DNA of 64,000 nt from the NCBI GenBank assembly GCA_949592205.1, contig CATIUR010000005.1, forward strand, positions 92,443,277 to 92,507,276, given 5' to 3'. Positions 47,675-59,506 of the stretch are shown one piece after another; positions within the stretch are counted from its first letter, which is position 1, and the number at the start of each line of letters is the position of its first letter. Made by a program: the position numbers and the translations under genes. The notes under the pieces were generated by a model. It was given only the letters and a program-made list of their open reading frames with translations, ran no database searches and was not told the DNA's origin. Source of the DNA: Helichrysum umbraculigerum (taxonomy: Eukaryota; Streptophyta; Magnoliopsida; Asterales; Asteraceae).

Positions 47675-47863
47675 ATTGTACATAGCTCACGTGGTACTGA
47701 CCCAGTAAACACTCAGACCTCACATGTGTGACCGACATGTCATGGGTTCGAATCCGTACCTTAGAATATTTGGGTGATTTGTAAACTGATGCTCCTTACG
47801 AGTGGGACGGACGAATAACATTGAAATATGATACGCGAGTCAAGGCTACCATTCAAATTACCC
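47675..47863 (+). mobile_element. tRNA-derived SINE
   Basis: Box A (TAGCTCACGTGGT) and box B (GGGTTCGAATCC) are spaced as in a tRNA gene, with no cloverleaf-forming 3' half. Imperfect 16-bp flanks start GGTAATTATATAACCA at left (about 47659) and GGTAATTATCTAACTA at right (about 47864). No poly-A tail. Confidence 0.72.
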
Positions 47864-48316
47864 GGTAATTATCTAACTATTAGTCGTATAACTTTTGAGC
47901 AACATAACAATTAGACACTACACAGTACACACTGTTGATGTTCCAATATTGTAATTGTAATTTTCCTTAGAGATGAGATTTGGTATTTTTTAATAACCTA
48001 AGGATCAAAATTCAAAACCATATTAAAAGCTCCTACATTTAGTATGAAGCTAAATAAAACTACTATTGAATGAATGGTATATGACCCATTCACATTATTA
48101 CATTACAAGTGTGTGTTTTTTTCTTTCTTTTTGTGTTTTGATAAAATTGTTGAAGATATTAAGTTGTGTGTATAATGTTAAAAAAGGTGAATATTAGAAA
48201 TCTTTTGGGGCAACAAGCCAGCAAGGTAAAAATCTTGGTGTTTATTAGTTTATTACTATCTGACACTACGGCTTAAGATAAATGACCCATCATTTACTTT
48301 TGCGTTTATAGTTTTA

Positions 48317-48347
48317 CTAGCTTTTTAACTCGTGTACACACGGACCG
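48317..48347 (-). other. Possible Helitron 3' terminus
   Basis: On the minus strand a CGTG/CACG hairpin is followed by about 10 bases and CTAG, with T as the next base, as at Helitron 3' ends. The opposite (TC) end was not located. Confidence 0.3.
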
Positions 48348-48523
48348 TTTTGACATTATAGAAATAGTGAAACATTATAGAAGTTAGAAAAATGATTGGT
48401 TGACCTAAATATAGGTCTAAAAATGTGATTGGCAGATGTGAAAAATTAATTGGATAAAATTTGAAGAGAGAAAAAATTCAACCAATAAGAAAAATAGATC
48501 TATGTAATTAGTCATATATAGTA

Positions 48524-48772
48524 CTCCATCCGTCCCGATTCTATTGTCCAGTATTCCATTTTGGGATGTCCCAATTTAATTGTCCACTTCCATAAATAGA
48601 TAAGATAATGAGATAAAGTTCATTTATGCCCCTAATTTATATATGTAAGACAAAAAGGTAGGTAAAAAGTAAAGGGTAAAACTGTCTTCTTATCAAAAAG
48701 TAGGAGAGATGGTGATGTTTTCTTCAACTGCGTGTTTTTTGTCTGGGAACAATAAAATTGGGACGGAGGGAG
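48524..48772. mobile_element. Stowaway-like MITE
   Basis: Ends CTCCATCCGTCCC and GGGACGGAGGGAG form an inverted repeat (one mismatch), with TA on both sides (48522-48523, 48773-48774). CCCAATTTAATTGTCC and AACAATAAAATTGGGAC words near the ends extend the pairing. 249 bp. Confidence 0.85.
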
Positions 48773-49174
48773 TATTACTCTAGAAGTTAAGCTAAATTGC
48801 ATTTTTTTGTCCTTTCTTTCTTAGTGTAGAAATAGTGAAACATTATAGTACTTTTTTTTTTTTTTCAATTCCTTGATTAAATGTACCTGCATAAGTTTTC
48901 TCGCAATTTTTTTTCCTAACCTTTCTAAATTTCTATTATAAAGTATATATATGTAATTTTGTTACAACTTTTTTTTCTCTATTGGGATTAGGCAATCCAC
49001 AGTTTGCAGCAGACGTGAGAGTATTAGGATTCCCAATAATAATAATAATTTTGAACGAAATAAAAGAATGTGATTATCAATAGAAACTTCAATTAAGATG
49101 ATCACACATAAAGATGTTTCTTATATTATATTTAAAATTTTGACTTTAAGTTTTTCTTATAGGTTTTAAATAAA

Positions 49175-49203
49175 CTAGCATAATACCCGCGCTATACTGT
49201 GGA
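49175..49203 (-). other. Possible Helitron 3' terminus
   Basis: On the minus strand GCGCGGGTATTATGCTAG followed by T resembles a common plant Helitron end, although the hairpin is degenerate. No 5' end was located. Confidence 0.3.
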
Positions 49204-49487
49204 ATTTAATACTTTCATTATAAACAGTGACTCAGCAATAGTCATATATTATTTTTGTTATTCACTGATGAATTACCTATAATTATAAGTTGATATTAGT
49301 AGTTAACTTGTATGAGTATAGTTCGAGATTCGGTATATAATTTATGAAAACTGAAAAGTGAAATTATGTGAAAATAATAGGGTTATATTGTAAATTGTGA
49401 ATTATATAACTAAATTGGAAATGTTGAATCTTAATTCTTTTTAGAGTTTTCTAAAAATAAAATGCCTAGATGTTTTATAAGTAGTTT

Positions 49488-50828
49488 TTTGGGGCTAAAT
49501 TTTATAGTTAGGATACAGGATCCTGAAGTCTCTATTTACTATTGAAAATAATATCAAGGATCATAGATATGTTCAGGATAAAGCTAAGATTAAGGATCCT
49601 GAGATTCTATGTTTATATGACATAGGTAATCAAGATCTTGGATCTATCCAGGATCACACTTGGATCAAGGATCCCGATTATAGATGAGTATTTAGGTATA
49701 CTCAGGATCCTGAGCACTATAGAAGTTTCAAATATACTCAGGATCTCACATATGTTTAGGATCCCGGATATGTTAAGTATCTTGGGATCAGATATTACTA
49801 ATGTTTATTTGTTAGTTTTTGTTCAGGATCTTGGATATTCAGGATCCCGAGTGATCAGGATCCAGGATATATTCGGTATTCCGGGTGAAACGCCACTAAT
49901 CTTTATTTGACCGTTGTGTATATTGACCAAGTCTATCAGGAGTTAAACGTGGGTAAATCATGCCTATATTTAAGGATCAAGGCTTGGAAGAGGTCAGAAA
50001 AGGTGTGGAATAACAAGTCAAGGTGGAAGACTGGAGGATCCCGAGTATCTCGGGAGGATCCCTGATTTTTAGGAAAGTTGGTTATACTGTAAATACTATA
50101 TAAACAGAGGCAAATGATCGTAGGAAGGGACTTCTCTCTGCACAATCACGACTGATTACGCCACTTACACTCAAATACACACACTTACTTCACCGATTCA
50201 TCACCACAAACATTTTAGATCGATCATTTGTGCTCTTTCTTGTAATTATCTTGCTTTTACTAAATAAAATCAACGAAGGCAAGGAACGATTGTTCCTTCC
50301 CGAGGTTTTATGCCGGCGGTCTAACAAGATCAAGGGCTTTCATCGTATATCCTTGTGTCGATCGCATTTACTTTACATTTTCGTTGTTTAATTTGTATTT
50401 TATTGATCTTTTGATCATAAAACCTGCATTATCCTGATTTTATCTTATATTTATCATAAATACTCGTACTTATTTTGTTTCTAATCATCTTTTTATCACA
50501 ATTATTGCATTACCATTCCGTTTCATGCATTTTTATTGAATGTGATCATATTTTTATTGCATAACTTGCATTATCCTGAAAATACTTTGCATTTTACTTA
50601 AACTTTTGGAATAATCTTATCTACAAACACTTGTTTTCATTATTAATCACCTCTTTAACAAGGATCAACGTTTATATAGACATAAACCATGTTTTTCATT
50701 CAAAATTGTTATTTACTAATATAGATAATCGTGTTTCCACGTAATTATCTTGAAAGTAACTTCAAGCATACTACCTCACAAACTAGATTTGATCACTTAA
50801 TTGCCTTGGGTAATTTTTGACCAAAACA
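49488..50828 (+). repeat. 5' LTR of the Tat-type element
   Basis: 1341 bp ending GACCAAAACA. A TATA box (CTATATAAACAGAGG, about 50096) precedes the leader. GGATCC occurs at least nine times between about 49515 and 50060, always within CAGGATCCTG-like words. The repeated open frames in both LTRs are readings of these words. Confidence 0.93.
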
Positions 50829-50831
50829 GTT

Positions 50832-50848
50832 TGGTGCCCATCATGGGG
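50832..50848 (+). promoter_or_regulatory. Primer binding site, tRNA-Lys-like
   Basis: TGGTGCCCATCATGGGG starts four bases after the 5' LTR. It matches the complement of plant tRNA-Lys 3' ends with about three mismatches. Confidence 0.65.
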
Positions 50849-50922
50849 AAAGTGGTGCTTTTTTTAATCAAATTCTTGTTAAAATCCTTGTTAAATCGCT
50901 TTTTCAAAGATTTTTGTCAAAA

Positions 50923-52146
50923 ATGTCGACACAAGGACGATCTACATCATCTACTATGCAGTCATCAGCTTTTGGGATGATCACTCTTCCTCCTGCTCCA
51001 CCTAATCCATCATCACAATCAAGGCCGGAAAACACATATTGGAAGATGGCTTCAACAGGATCCACTTCGTTGGGATTTGGATTTTCGGATCCTGATCCCG
51101 TTATTATTTCTAATAGGGAAATTGTGTCTATATTTATGCAGGTTAAGGAGCAGCTTGGACGAGTAGAACGGAGTAACGAGATCCTAAGGAAGGATATGGA
51201 AAACTTGAGGACGAGGGCTGATATCCCCGCTATTCAAATTACTATTCCTGTCCAAAGTAGGATCCTAGATCTTGACACTCCACCTTTTTCAGGATACCGA
51301 GGAAACTTTACAGCCATGCAAGAGAGTAGCAGGATCCCAGATCCAATATATGTCACCGGAATCTCAAATTCTAGGGATCTTGGACAAACTCCAGGATCCT
51401 CATCCAGAATCCCAAATAGTGGTAACATATTTACTAATTATTCTGCTAGTAATACATTTGGAACTAACATCTTGCAGGATCCTGAATTGAGCCCAATTAT
51501 AGTGAGAGGGTTGCAAATGCGGAAGGATATGATATCCAGTGTTCCTAGTATTGCTCAACCTATACCTAAGGTTGCACCGACAGCTTACGGGATCCCAAGA
51601 TTTGCACCTCCAATCTATGATGCTGAGATCCAGAAGAGGATGGGAACTTCATCAACTTACGAGGAACCCAACAGAAAGATGAATGCATCTTCGTTCAAAT
51701 CAAATAGGATTAAACCATATTCTAGGAACGACGATTACCGGGAGAATGTGGTCAAAGAGGATGACGAAGAATATCCTAAGCTAACTGATTATTGTTTTTC
51801 TGTTGACACTACAGGTATCTTGTGTGCTATGCAGGGTCTTGGAGATAAGGCGAGATGGCAAAAAAGAAATCATAAAGCCGTCACTTGGAAGGATAAGACT
51901 AAGTGGTGCGCATATCATAAGGATTTCGGTCACGTAATTGAGGATTGCATACCCCTCAGAAAGGAAATCAGCCATCTGTTCAGCAGAGGATACTTGAAGG
52001 AGCTACTTGGAAGAAAGAAGGATCACGGCCGGGATCATGACAAGGCTCTGGGTCCCGAAGCTCAGGATAATCATAGGATCCCACATAGAGCAGGATCACC
52101 ACCATCGGACGCCAAGGATCCTGATAGATGGTGGAAGCTCGATTAA
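50923..52146 (+). CDS. gag: Gag-like protein of the Tat-type element
   Basis: 407 residues from the first ATG. The N-terminal half is low complexity (S/P/T-rich), with a short helical segment IVSIFMQVKEQLGRVERSNE. The C-terminal part carries the Tat-lineage signature around residues 330-375: WCAYHKDFGHVIEDCIPLRK, a C-H-H-C arrangement like the nucleocapsid finger, then FSRGYLKELLG. The usual central gag fold is not obvious; the protein is shorter than typical Tat Gag, so part may be deleted. The product would package element RNA. The frame ends at 52146, while the protease continues in another frame that overlaps it. CAGGATCC-type words run through the coding sequence as they do in the LTR. 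Confidence 0.8.
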   Translation: MSTQGRSTSSTMQSSAFGMITLPPAPPNPSSQSRPENTYWKMASTGSTSLGFGFSDPDPVIISNREIVSIFMQVKEQLGRVERSNEILRKDMENLRTRADIPAIQITIPVQSRILDLDTPPFSGYRGNFTAMQESSRIPDPIYVTGISNSRDLGQTPGSSSRIPNSGNIFTNYSASNTFGTNILQDPELSPIIVRGLQMRKDMISSVPSIAQPIPKVAPTAYGIPRFAPPIYDAEIQKRMGTSSTYEEPNRKMNASSFKSNRIKPYSRNDDYRENVVKEDDEEYPKLTDYCFSVDTTGILCAMQGLGDKARWQKRNHKAVTWKDKTKWCAYHKDFGHVIEDCIPLRKEISHLFSRGYLKELLGRKKDHGRDHDKALGPEAQDNHRIPHRAGSPPSDAKDPDRWWKLD

Positions 52147-52470
52147 TATCATCCGCTTGGAGACTTTGAAGAGAATGGGCATACCAGAATCTGAGATAAT
52201 CTCCAAGTCCACTGTATTGGTAGGATTCAGTGGTGAGGCAAAGAATACAGTCGACGAGATCTGATTGCCAATTTACATCGAAGGGGTAAATTCTATCCAA
52301 AGATTTTGTGTTATAAATTTTTTTTTTTTTACTATAACATTATTCTAGGTAGACCCTGCATTCATGATATGAAAGTTGTGCCCTCAATATACCATCAATG
52401 TGCTAAGCCACCTACTCCTTGAGGGGTAGTTAAGATCAATAGCGATCAACAAGAAGCAAAGGATTGCTAC
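52007..52470 (+). pseudogene. Tat-type aspartic protease remnant
   Basis: A frame overlapping the end of gag gives RILIDGGSSINIIRLETLK, with the protease active-site motif DGGSS, then VLVGFSGEA. It is broken by a TGA at 52262-52264. Beyond that the order of Tat proteases can still be read in pieces: LPIYIEGVNSIQRFCVI, a T-run, YNIILGRPCIHDMKVVPSIY, YHQCAKPPTP, a stop, then VVKINSDQQEAKDCY. Stops and a poly-T interruption make it non-functional. After about 52500 homology ends, where reverse transcriptase would start. Confidence 0.75.
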
Positions 52471-54215
52471 ACAACATCAATGAAATCTACTATCGAGCCT
52501 CTGTCAGCATAGCAATCAAGGGGGAAAGGCATGGGATATCTTGTCTACAATCAGATAAGGTATCAAAGAAGTGCGACTCCATTCTGAGGATACTAAGGTG
52601 GAAAAGGATAGGACGAATGTTATTGTGTGCTGACATATTCAAGGAAGCAAGATTCCTGATCTTGGCAAACGTGGTGGTGGAATACAAATCTAATTGGTTA
52701 ATCATTACTCGTAAACGTGGCGGTATCCCAAAATATGAAAGATGTTGAATAAGTTAAAGATCCTGAAAGGTCAGCAACTTCTTATCTATTACTTAAGTAA
52801 AAGTCTATTAGATGCTGATGCCAGGTACTCTTATCTTAAAAAATTTATGTTTGCATTAGTTATCTTGAAATACATTCTATGCATGATAAGATTACTCAAT
52901 TATTAAATATAAAAACCAGGAATGTCACTTTGAATAACTAAATTATCTCAGAAATTAGATGCTTATAATCCTATAATGAAATCGTAGAAACATGATAAAA
53001 CTTTATGTTTTGAGCAAACTTTACTGGTGATCTTTAAAATAAAATATGGATACAGTATGCGTAGTTAGGTTAACATATTGTATTAAAATCACCTCAAAGG
53101 TATGACGTGCAACTTGATATTGATTATAAATTTTAAAATATCAATAATGAAATAGATTACAAAACATCAACTGAAGGTTTACAATTAACTAAGGATGTCG
53201 GTATAAAACACATAGGTGTATGTTAGTTACTAATCATCATTGGAAATATGCCCTAAGGATAGTTAGACTAGTTTTGTATTTGGATATGCTTTAAGATTCT
53301 GTAGGTAACTTCGGGATCTTCAACTAATGCTATGTTAGTGATCTTGAGTTTGAGGATAATTGGACACATCAGGTTCTAGGGGCAAGTTAGGATCATAGAT
53401 GTAGTCAATCATTAAATTTTTTGCAGAAGGATCATTATTGTTGCGATATTCTGAGGATCCTGAGGCATAAGTAAAACTGAAGGATATGCACGAAGGAATT
53501 TGTGGAAACTATCCTGGGGGCATACATGGAAATGTTCAAAACCGATGCATCCAATTATCTATCTGTGATCAATGCTTGATTGGCTTGGATGCTGGGAAAT
53601 GGAGACGTGTTGATGGAAAACTACTTCCAAGATCCTGGAATTTTATTCATTTGAAACTCTATCATATGTAAGTTGAGAATTTATATTCAATATAAAAAGG
53701 TACCCCTATGATCCTTAACTTTTCATTAATTTTTATATTCTTTACTATATATGTATGTGTGTATCATAATTATATATTAATATATTAATATATGTATGAA
53801 AATCTTTCATAATTATTATTTTCATTCGAATCTGATACTGACATGAGCATCGGATGAGTGTTAGGCAAACTAACACCCACCTTTACCCAAGATCTTGTAT
53901 TTGTTGTAGTTCATGCATCTAAGGATCATGGAATGAAGATTAGGGGTTGGCCACCTCTCATCCGTTAAGAATCCCAGCAATTCTCTAAGGTTTAGAGGTT
54001 TGCTGACGCATAAACACCTCTCTAAGAATTTGGGTTTCCATACCTCGCCGGGTGCGCACGATGTTTGATTATAGTGCCACGGTTAGGGAATCGGTGATGC
54101 CTCTGGAACCCGACAACTTCATTTCCATTGGCCTATAGATCAAGCGTTAACGAATGTCGACACTGATGTGCACTAGACGTGTCGATCTAAAGTTTGTGTC
54201 GTTTTCAAGTCACTC
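52471..54215. other. Non-coding internal region of the Tat-type element
   Basis: No reverse transcriptase, RNase H or integrase motif is visible in any frame. Short open frames have no recognisable domains. Scattered AGGATCCTG words continue. Confidence 0.55.
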
Positions 54216-54690
54216 TAAGGTTTGTAATGTTTTCACATTACCAATTGGTTAGGCATTTTCATGTCTCAAATGGCGTAGCCCACGAATCAAATGGTTGTAA
54301 TGTTTTCACATTACCAAATGGTTTGGCATTTACGTGTCACTAAAATAGTTTGTTTTAAACTATCTAATGGTTATAATGTTTTCACATTACCAAATGGTTT
54401 GACATCTACATGTCACAAAAATTGGTTTATCAAAAGTTTTCTTAAGGTTTGTAATGTTTTACACATTACCAAAATATTTTTCTGATTTAATGCAAAGATT
54501 ATGTTGAAAATAATAATGTTTTCACGTTATTCAAAATTTTTGACATTTTCATAGATAAATTCAATATTTTTGAATTGCTTAAAAAACTTGACAACGATTA
54601 TGTCATTTTTAAAGATAAATAAAAATCATAATATTTTGATACTATGGACATAACATGAATGTTTTCATGTTATCAAAATCATATAACAAT
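54216..54690. repeat. Imperfect direct repeats with palindromic cores
   Basis: The word TAATGTTTTCACATTACC recurs at about 54224, 54297, 54372, 54451 and 54511, and as a variant at about 54658. Each copy has arms GTAATG/CATTAC and most are followed by a GACAT/ATGTC hairpin. Another copy is at about 55975, beyond the nested solo LTR, so the array predates that insertion. Confidence 0.85.
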
Positions 54691-54808
54691 GTTATATATC
54701 AGGATCATTGGATTATCCCAGGAGATATCCTAATATCTTCTTTGAACGTATCAAGATTTGTTTCAAGATCTTGAGATACAGGAATCTTGAGCCAAAGATT
54801 ATGAAAAT

Positions 54809-55907
54809 TGTTGTGGGTAGATTTTTACTAACCTTTGCAGGATCCTAATTAGCATCATATGTACGTCTTGCAGGTATGAAAGTCATTTATATTTTATATT
54901 CGTATCTCAGGGTAATGATAGTTTTTGAGTCTGTTTTCAGGATCACGGATATAGGTAAGGATCCTGGATATATTGTTATTATTTATTTTGCAGGATCCTG
55001 GTCATGATATATTTATCTAATATAATTGTGCAGGATACTGAGCGTGGAGGATCCTTAATTGAGAATCCTAAGTTTATTCTGGAATACACATAGTTCAGGA
55101 TCCTGAACCCGTATTAGTTCAGGATCACGAGCCGATTAACGTGTTTATTTTCTTTGAGTATTGACCAGGTCATATGCGATACGCGTTAATGAGATATGCT
55201 CCGGATTACGTGGCTGGGCTTTGATACGATTTGGAGAAGACGAAGTCAGTCACACGTGCGGAATATAGTCAAAAGAGACGTTGGGAGTCTTCATCATTCC
55301 TCTGAGGATCCCTGATATTTCGGAATTATTGTTAAACGCTCTTAGTATTTAAACGAGGCTTGGGTGATCGATTAGGTTAACGATTATTCACTACACTCAC
55401 CTGCAAATTACACAAACACTCTGTTATTTCATTCTCTCACGATTATTTCACCAACACTTAGCTAAATTCACACATATTCACTTAGCCGATCATCTTTGTG
55501 CTCTGAGTTTGTAATCAATTACTTTCATTTTTATAAGATTAACAAAGGCAAGGATCGTTTGATCCTTCCCGAGGTTTTGTGCCGGCGATCAACCTTGATC
55601 AAGGGCTTTCCTCGTATATCATCGCGTCAATTTTATTTACTTGTCATTTATATAGCTTCCATAGCATTCTGTTCACATTTTTATCGTCAACATTGTCATT
55701 ATCTTTAATTTATACTCGAGCTTTGATATTAAAACATTCGTTCTACAAGGATCCACGGATTCAATCAATCTTTTTAACACAAAATATTAACTTACTTATA
55801 GAGATAATCGTGTAAAGGCGTAATTATCTTGATAGTAATTTTTACACCTGACCTCACAAACTAATTTTTGATCACTTAATTGCTTTTAGTAATTTTTGAC
55901 CAAAACA
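54809..55907 (+). mobile_element. Solo LTR nested in the Tat-type element
   Basis: 1099 bp starting TGTTGTGGGTAGATTTTTAC and ending GACCAAAACA, with a 5-bp duplication AAAAT on both sides (54804-54808, 55908-55912). It is a diverged relative of the host element's LTR: the 3' part shares TTTGTGCTCT, CCTTCCCGAGGTTTT and ATCAAGGGCTTTCCTCGTAT, and it has its own TATA box (GTATTTAAACGAGG, about 55347). Confidence 0.9.
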
Positions 55908-55912
55908 AAAAT

Positions 55913-57553
55913 GATCTTAATGTTTACAGGTTGTTCGAAAGACTTTGACACTATTGTGTCATCATAAAGTGTTAGTAATGTTTTCACGTTACTTTGGCAA
56001 TCTTTGATGTTGTCATATTACAGGATATAATCATCACCTTAGATGGTTTTAATATGCTTCTCAATCTGAGGTATGTTTTAGGATCCTGGGATATGAGAAT
56101 CCTGAGTATGAAGTTATTTCAAGTTTTCTGAGGGAATCTCCTCAGAATCCTTGAGGTATAAGTAAGTAAGCATGTGATGGGGGAATCCTCCCATTATCTC
56201 GAAAGACCTACAGATATGATCAGAAGAAGCATGTATTGGGGGAATCTCCCCAGTATCTTAAAAATCGGATTATCTCCAGTATATTCTGAGGGAATCTCCT
56301 CAGGATCCTGGTCATAAATATAAAATAGATATATATGAATTGGGGGAATCTCCCCAGTATCTTGAAGACAAAGGATATATAAATCTTAATCTTATTGGTA
56401 GCCTTGGTTTCTTTGGCTTCCTTCTTCCTCAAGTTTCTTGAATAACCTTTCAAGATTCTGACATTACTTTAGAATTTTATGATTGAAAGTTTGTTCCAGG
56501 ATCCTAGAATATTGGAATCCTAGGAACAGGATTATTTCGAATATATCTTGAGGGAATCTCCTCAGGATTCTGAGTGTATGGATGAAATAAACATATATAT
56601 TGGGGGAATCTCCCCAGTATCGTGAAGAAAGAAGATAAATAAGAGATGATAACACACATCGAATGAGAAGGCAGCCTCCCTGCTCCCTTTCTCTCCATTG
56701 CCTTCATCCATGGTGAGTTTTGCTCACTAACATGAGCCTATCTTTTCAGATAGTTCAACAAGAGTCAAGAGGAGCCTCCATATGCTCTCTCTCTCTCACT
56801 CTATATTCATCATCCAAGTTTGAGCCTTACTCATCACAAAAACCCATCTCTTTAGATGGTATCCATTCGATTCACACCACCATTAGTGTTGTTCGATACA
56901 CTCTAACGGGTTATCCACATAAATTACAGAGTGTAACGAATCGAACCAATCCAATCCACACTTGGGATTAGCTTATCCTGAATAAGAGTTCCATAAGCGG
57001 AAGTTGGAAGGCTCAAAAGACTAAGTGGTCAACATAAACCACTTGAACAACACCACGGCCAACTATGTCAGGTTGACCTCACCCCAAATTATTGGCACAG
57101 TCCAAGTATGTATAAAGTTGACAGGAATGGGGGCATCCCTTCTGGATCCTGGAGATAGTTGATTTGTTAAAGATTCAAGAAGAAATATCATGATCAAGGT
57201 CGTGGAAGTCCATGATGCTTTGGATAAACAAAGAAGCTACGCCAAGTCATGAGTACAGTTTGGGAGTAACATAGCTTGGTCACGGATTAAGCAAAGGATT
57301 CAGGTATGTTTATCACTCTTTGAAGTCGTTGTGCTATTTTTCATTGAAACTCGACGAAGAACAGGTAACCGAAGCCATTATTAAGTTTAAAGTCATGCAA
57401 ATGAGGTATGAAAGGGTTTATGCTTATCAAAAATTCAATCAACGTGGACATGGTTATCAATTCATGGTAATATCTTGCCTCATTTATTTAATGTTTATTT
57501 TTAGAAGTTGTGTCACCATCAGGGTCCTGAAGATAACACAACTTGGGGGCAAT
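55913..57553. other. 3' internal region of the Tat-type element
   Basis: Non-coding apart from the palindrome array described separately. It ends at the polypurine tract ACTTGGGGGCAA (57541-57552). No domain is seen in the open frame at 57320-57691, which runs into the LTR. Confidence 0.55.
56125..56625. repeat. Array of GGGGAATCTCCCC palindromes
   Basis: Seven copies of TGGGGGAATCTCCCCAGTAT or the sister form TGAGGGAATCTCCTCAGGAT occur at about 56129, 56176, 56238, 56289, 56341, 56546 and 56599, with the two forms mostly alternating. Each core is self-complementary. Minus-strand open frames repeating ILGRFPQ are readings of this array. Confidence 0.88.
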
Positions 57554-58895
57554 TGTTTGGGGCTAAATTTTATAGTTAGGATACAGGATCCTGAAGTCTC
57601 TAATTACTTGAAAATTATATCCAGGATCATAGATATGTTCAGGATAAAGCTAAGATTAAGGATCCTGAGATTCTATGTTTATATGATATAGGCAATCAAG
57701 ATCTTGGATATATCCAGGATCACACTTGGATCAAGGATCCCGATTATAGATGAGTATTTAGGTATACTCAGGATCCTCAGCACTATAGAAGTCTCAAATA
57801 TACTCAGGATCTCACATATGTTTAGGATCCCGGATATGTTAAGTATCTTGGGATCAGATGTTACTAATGTTTATTTGTTAGTTTTTGTTCAGGATCTTGG
57901 ATATTCAGGATCCCGGGTGATCAGGATCCAGGATATATTCGGTATTCTAAGTGAAACGCCACTAATCTTTATTTGACCGTTGTGTATATTGACCAAGTCT
58001 ATCAGGAGTTAAACGTGGGTAAATCATGCCTATATTTAAGGATCAAGGCTTGGAAGAGGTCAGAAAAGGTGTGGAATAACAAGTCAAGGTGGAAGACTGG
58101 AGGATCCCGAGTATCTCGGGAGGATCCCTGATTTTTAGAAAAGTTGGTTATATTGTAAATACTATATAAACAGAGGCAAATGATCGTAGGAAGGGACTTC
58201 TCTCTGCACAATCACGACTGATTACACCACTTACACTCAAATACACACACTTACTTCACCGATTCATCACCACAAACATTTTAGATCGATCATTTGTGCT
58301 CTTTCTTTGTAATTATCTTGCTTTTACTAAATAAAATCAACGAAGGCAAGGAACGATTGTTCCTTCCCGAGGTTTTATGCCGGCGGTCTAACAAGATCAA
58401 GGGCTTTCCTCGTATATCCTTGTGTCGATCGCATTTACTTTACATTTTCGTTGTTTAATTTGCATTTTATTGATCTTTTGATCATAAAACCTGCATTATC
58501 TTGATTTTATCTTACATTTATCATAAATACACGTACTTATTTTGTTTCTAATCATCTTTTTATCACAATTATTGCATTACCATTCTGTTTCATGCATTTT
58601 TATTGATTGTGATCATATTTTTATTGCATAACTTGCATTATCCTGAAAATACTTTGCATTTTATTTAAACTTTTTGAATAATCTTATCTACAAACACTTG
58701 TTTTCATTATTAATCACCTCTTTAACAAGGATCAACGTCTATATAGACATAAACCATGTTTTTCATTCAAAATTGTTATTTACTAATATAGATTATCGTG
58801 TTTCCACGTAATTATCTTGAAAGTAACTTCAAGCACACTACCTCACAAACTAGATTTGATCACTTAATTGCCTTGGGTAATTTTTGACCAAAACA
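57554..58895 (+). repeat. 3' LTR of the Tat-type element
   Basis: 1342 bp, nearly identical to 49488-50828, starting TGTTTGGGGC and ending CCAAAACA. Confidence 0.93.
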
Positions 58896-58927
58896 GTAGT
58901 TATAGATTAGTCACGAAATACTTGTTA

Positions 58928-58930
58928 ATC

Positions 58931-58992
<62 letters not shown>

Positions 58993-59105
58993 GGGGATCA
59001 GAAAAGAAAAAAATTTGGGTGGAGAAATGGTAGAAGCATTCTGGACCACTCATTTCAAATCATGGTGGAAGGGTATTATAGGAAATTGACATTTAATTAT
59101 TAATT

Positions 59106-59174
<69 letters not shown>
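58928..59174. repeat. Two (TA)n microsatellites
   Basis: TA runs at about 58930-58988 and 59109-59172 flank about 120 bp of ordinary sequence. Confidence 0.9.
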
Positions 59175-59177
<3 letters not shown>

Positions 59178-59506
59178 TGTATTCAAATATCAATGGCAGT
59201 TACTAGTTTCCTAAATTATAGAAAACTCATTCTTCATCTTCCCAAAATATGTCAACACATGCCATTGATTTTATATCACGAGTCACTTCTTATATTTGAT
59301 GGATCTAACATTATTCAATTCATATATTATTGAATATATCTAATTTATTTTATTAACGGTTTGTGTTTTTATGTTTTTCAAATTTATATTGAGCATTTAA
59401 TTCAATTATTATGAAGATATATAAAGATGATTCATAATTCACAAGTTGACGATAGTATTGAAACTTTTCTATTTCAAAATTTTCACGTAATTTTTATATA
59501 ATAATA

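Larger units (their letters stand above)
49488..58895 (+). mobile_element. Complete Tat-type LTR retrotransposon lacking reverse transcriptase
   Basis: LTRs of about 1.34 kb bound a 6.7-kb internal region, with a perfect 5-bp duplication GTAGT (49483-49487, 58896-58900). A primer site resembling tRNA-Lys follows the 5' LTR and a polypurine tract (ACTTGGGGGCAA) precedes the 3' LTR. The internal region encodes Gag and remnants of a Tat-style protease, then about 5 kb without any recognisable reverse transcriptase or integrase. A solo LTR of a related family (54809-55907) sits inside. The first dinucleotide of the 5' LTR is TT instead of TG. LTR near-identity implies recent insertion, so it was mobilised despite lacking its own enzymes or lost them in an ancestor. 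Confidence 0.92.

Noticed and set aside
47675..47863. A tRNA gene
   Set aside because: Box A and B are present but no acceptor stem or 3' half matches; flanking duplication indicates a SINE.
56220..56707. Minus-strand frames repeating ILGRFPQ
   Set aside because: They read the palindromic repeat array in the Tat-type element.
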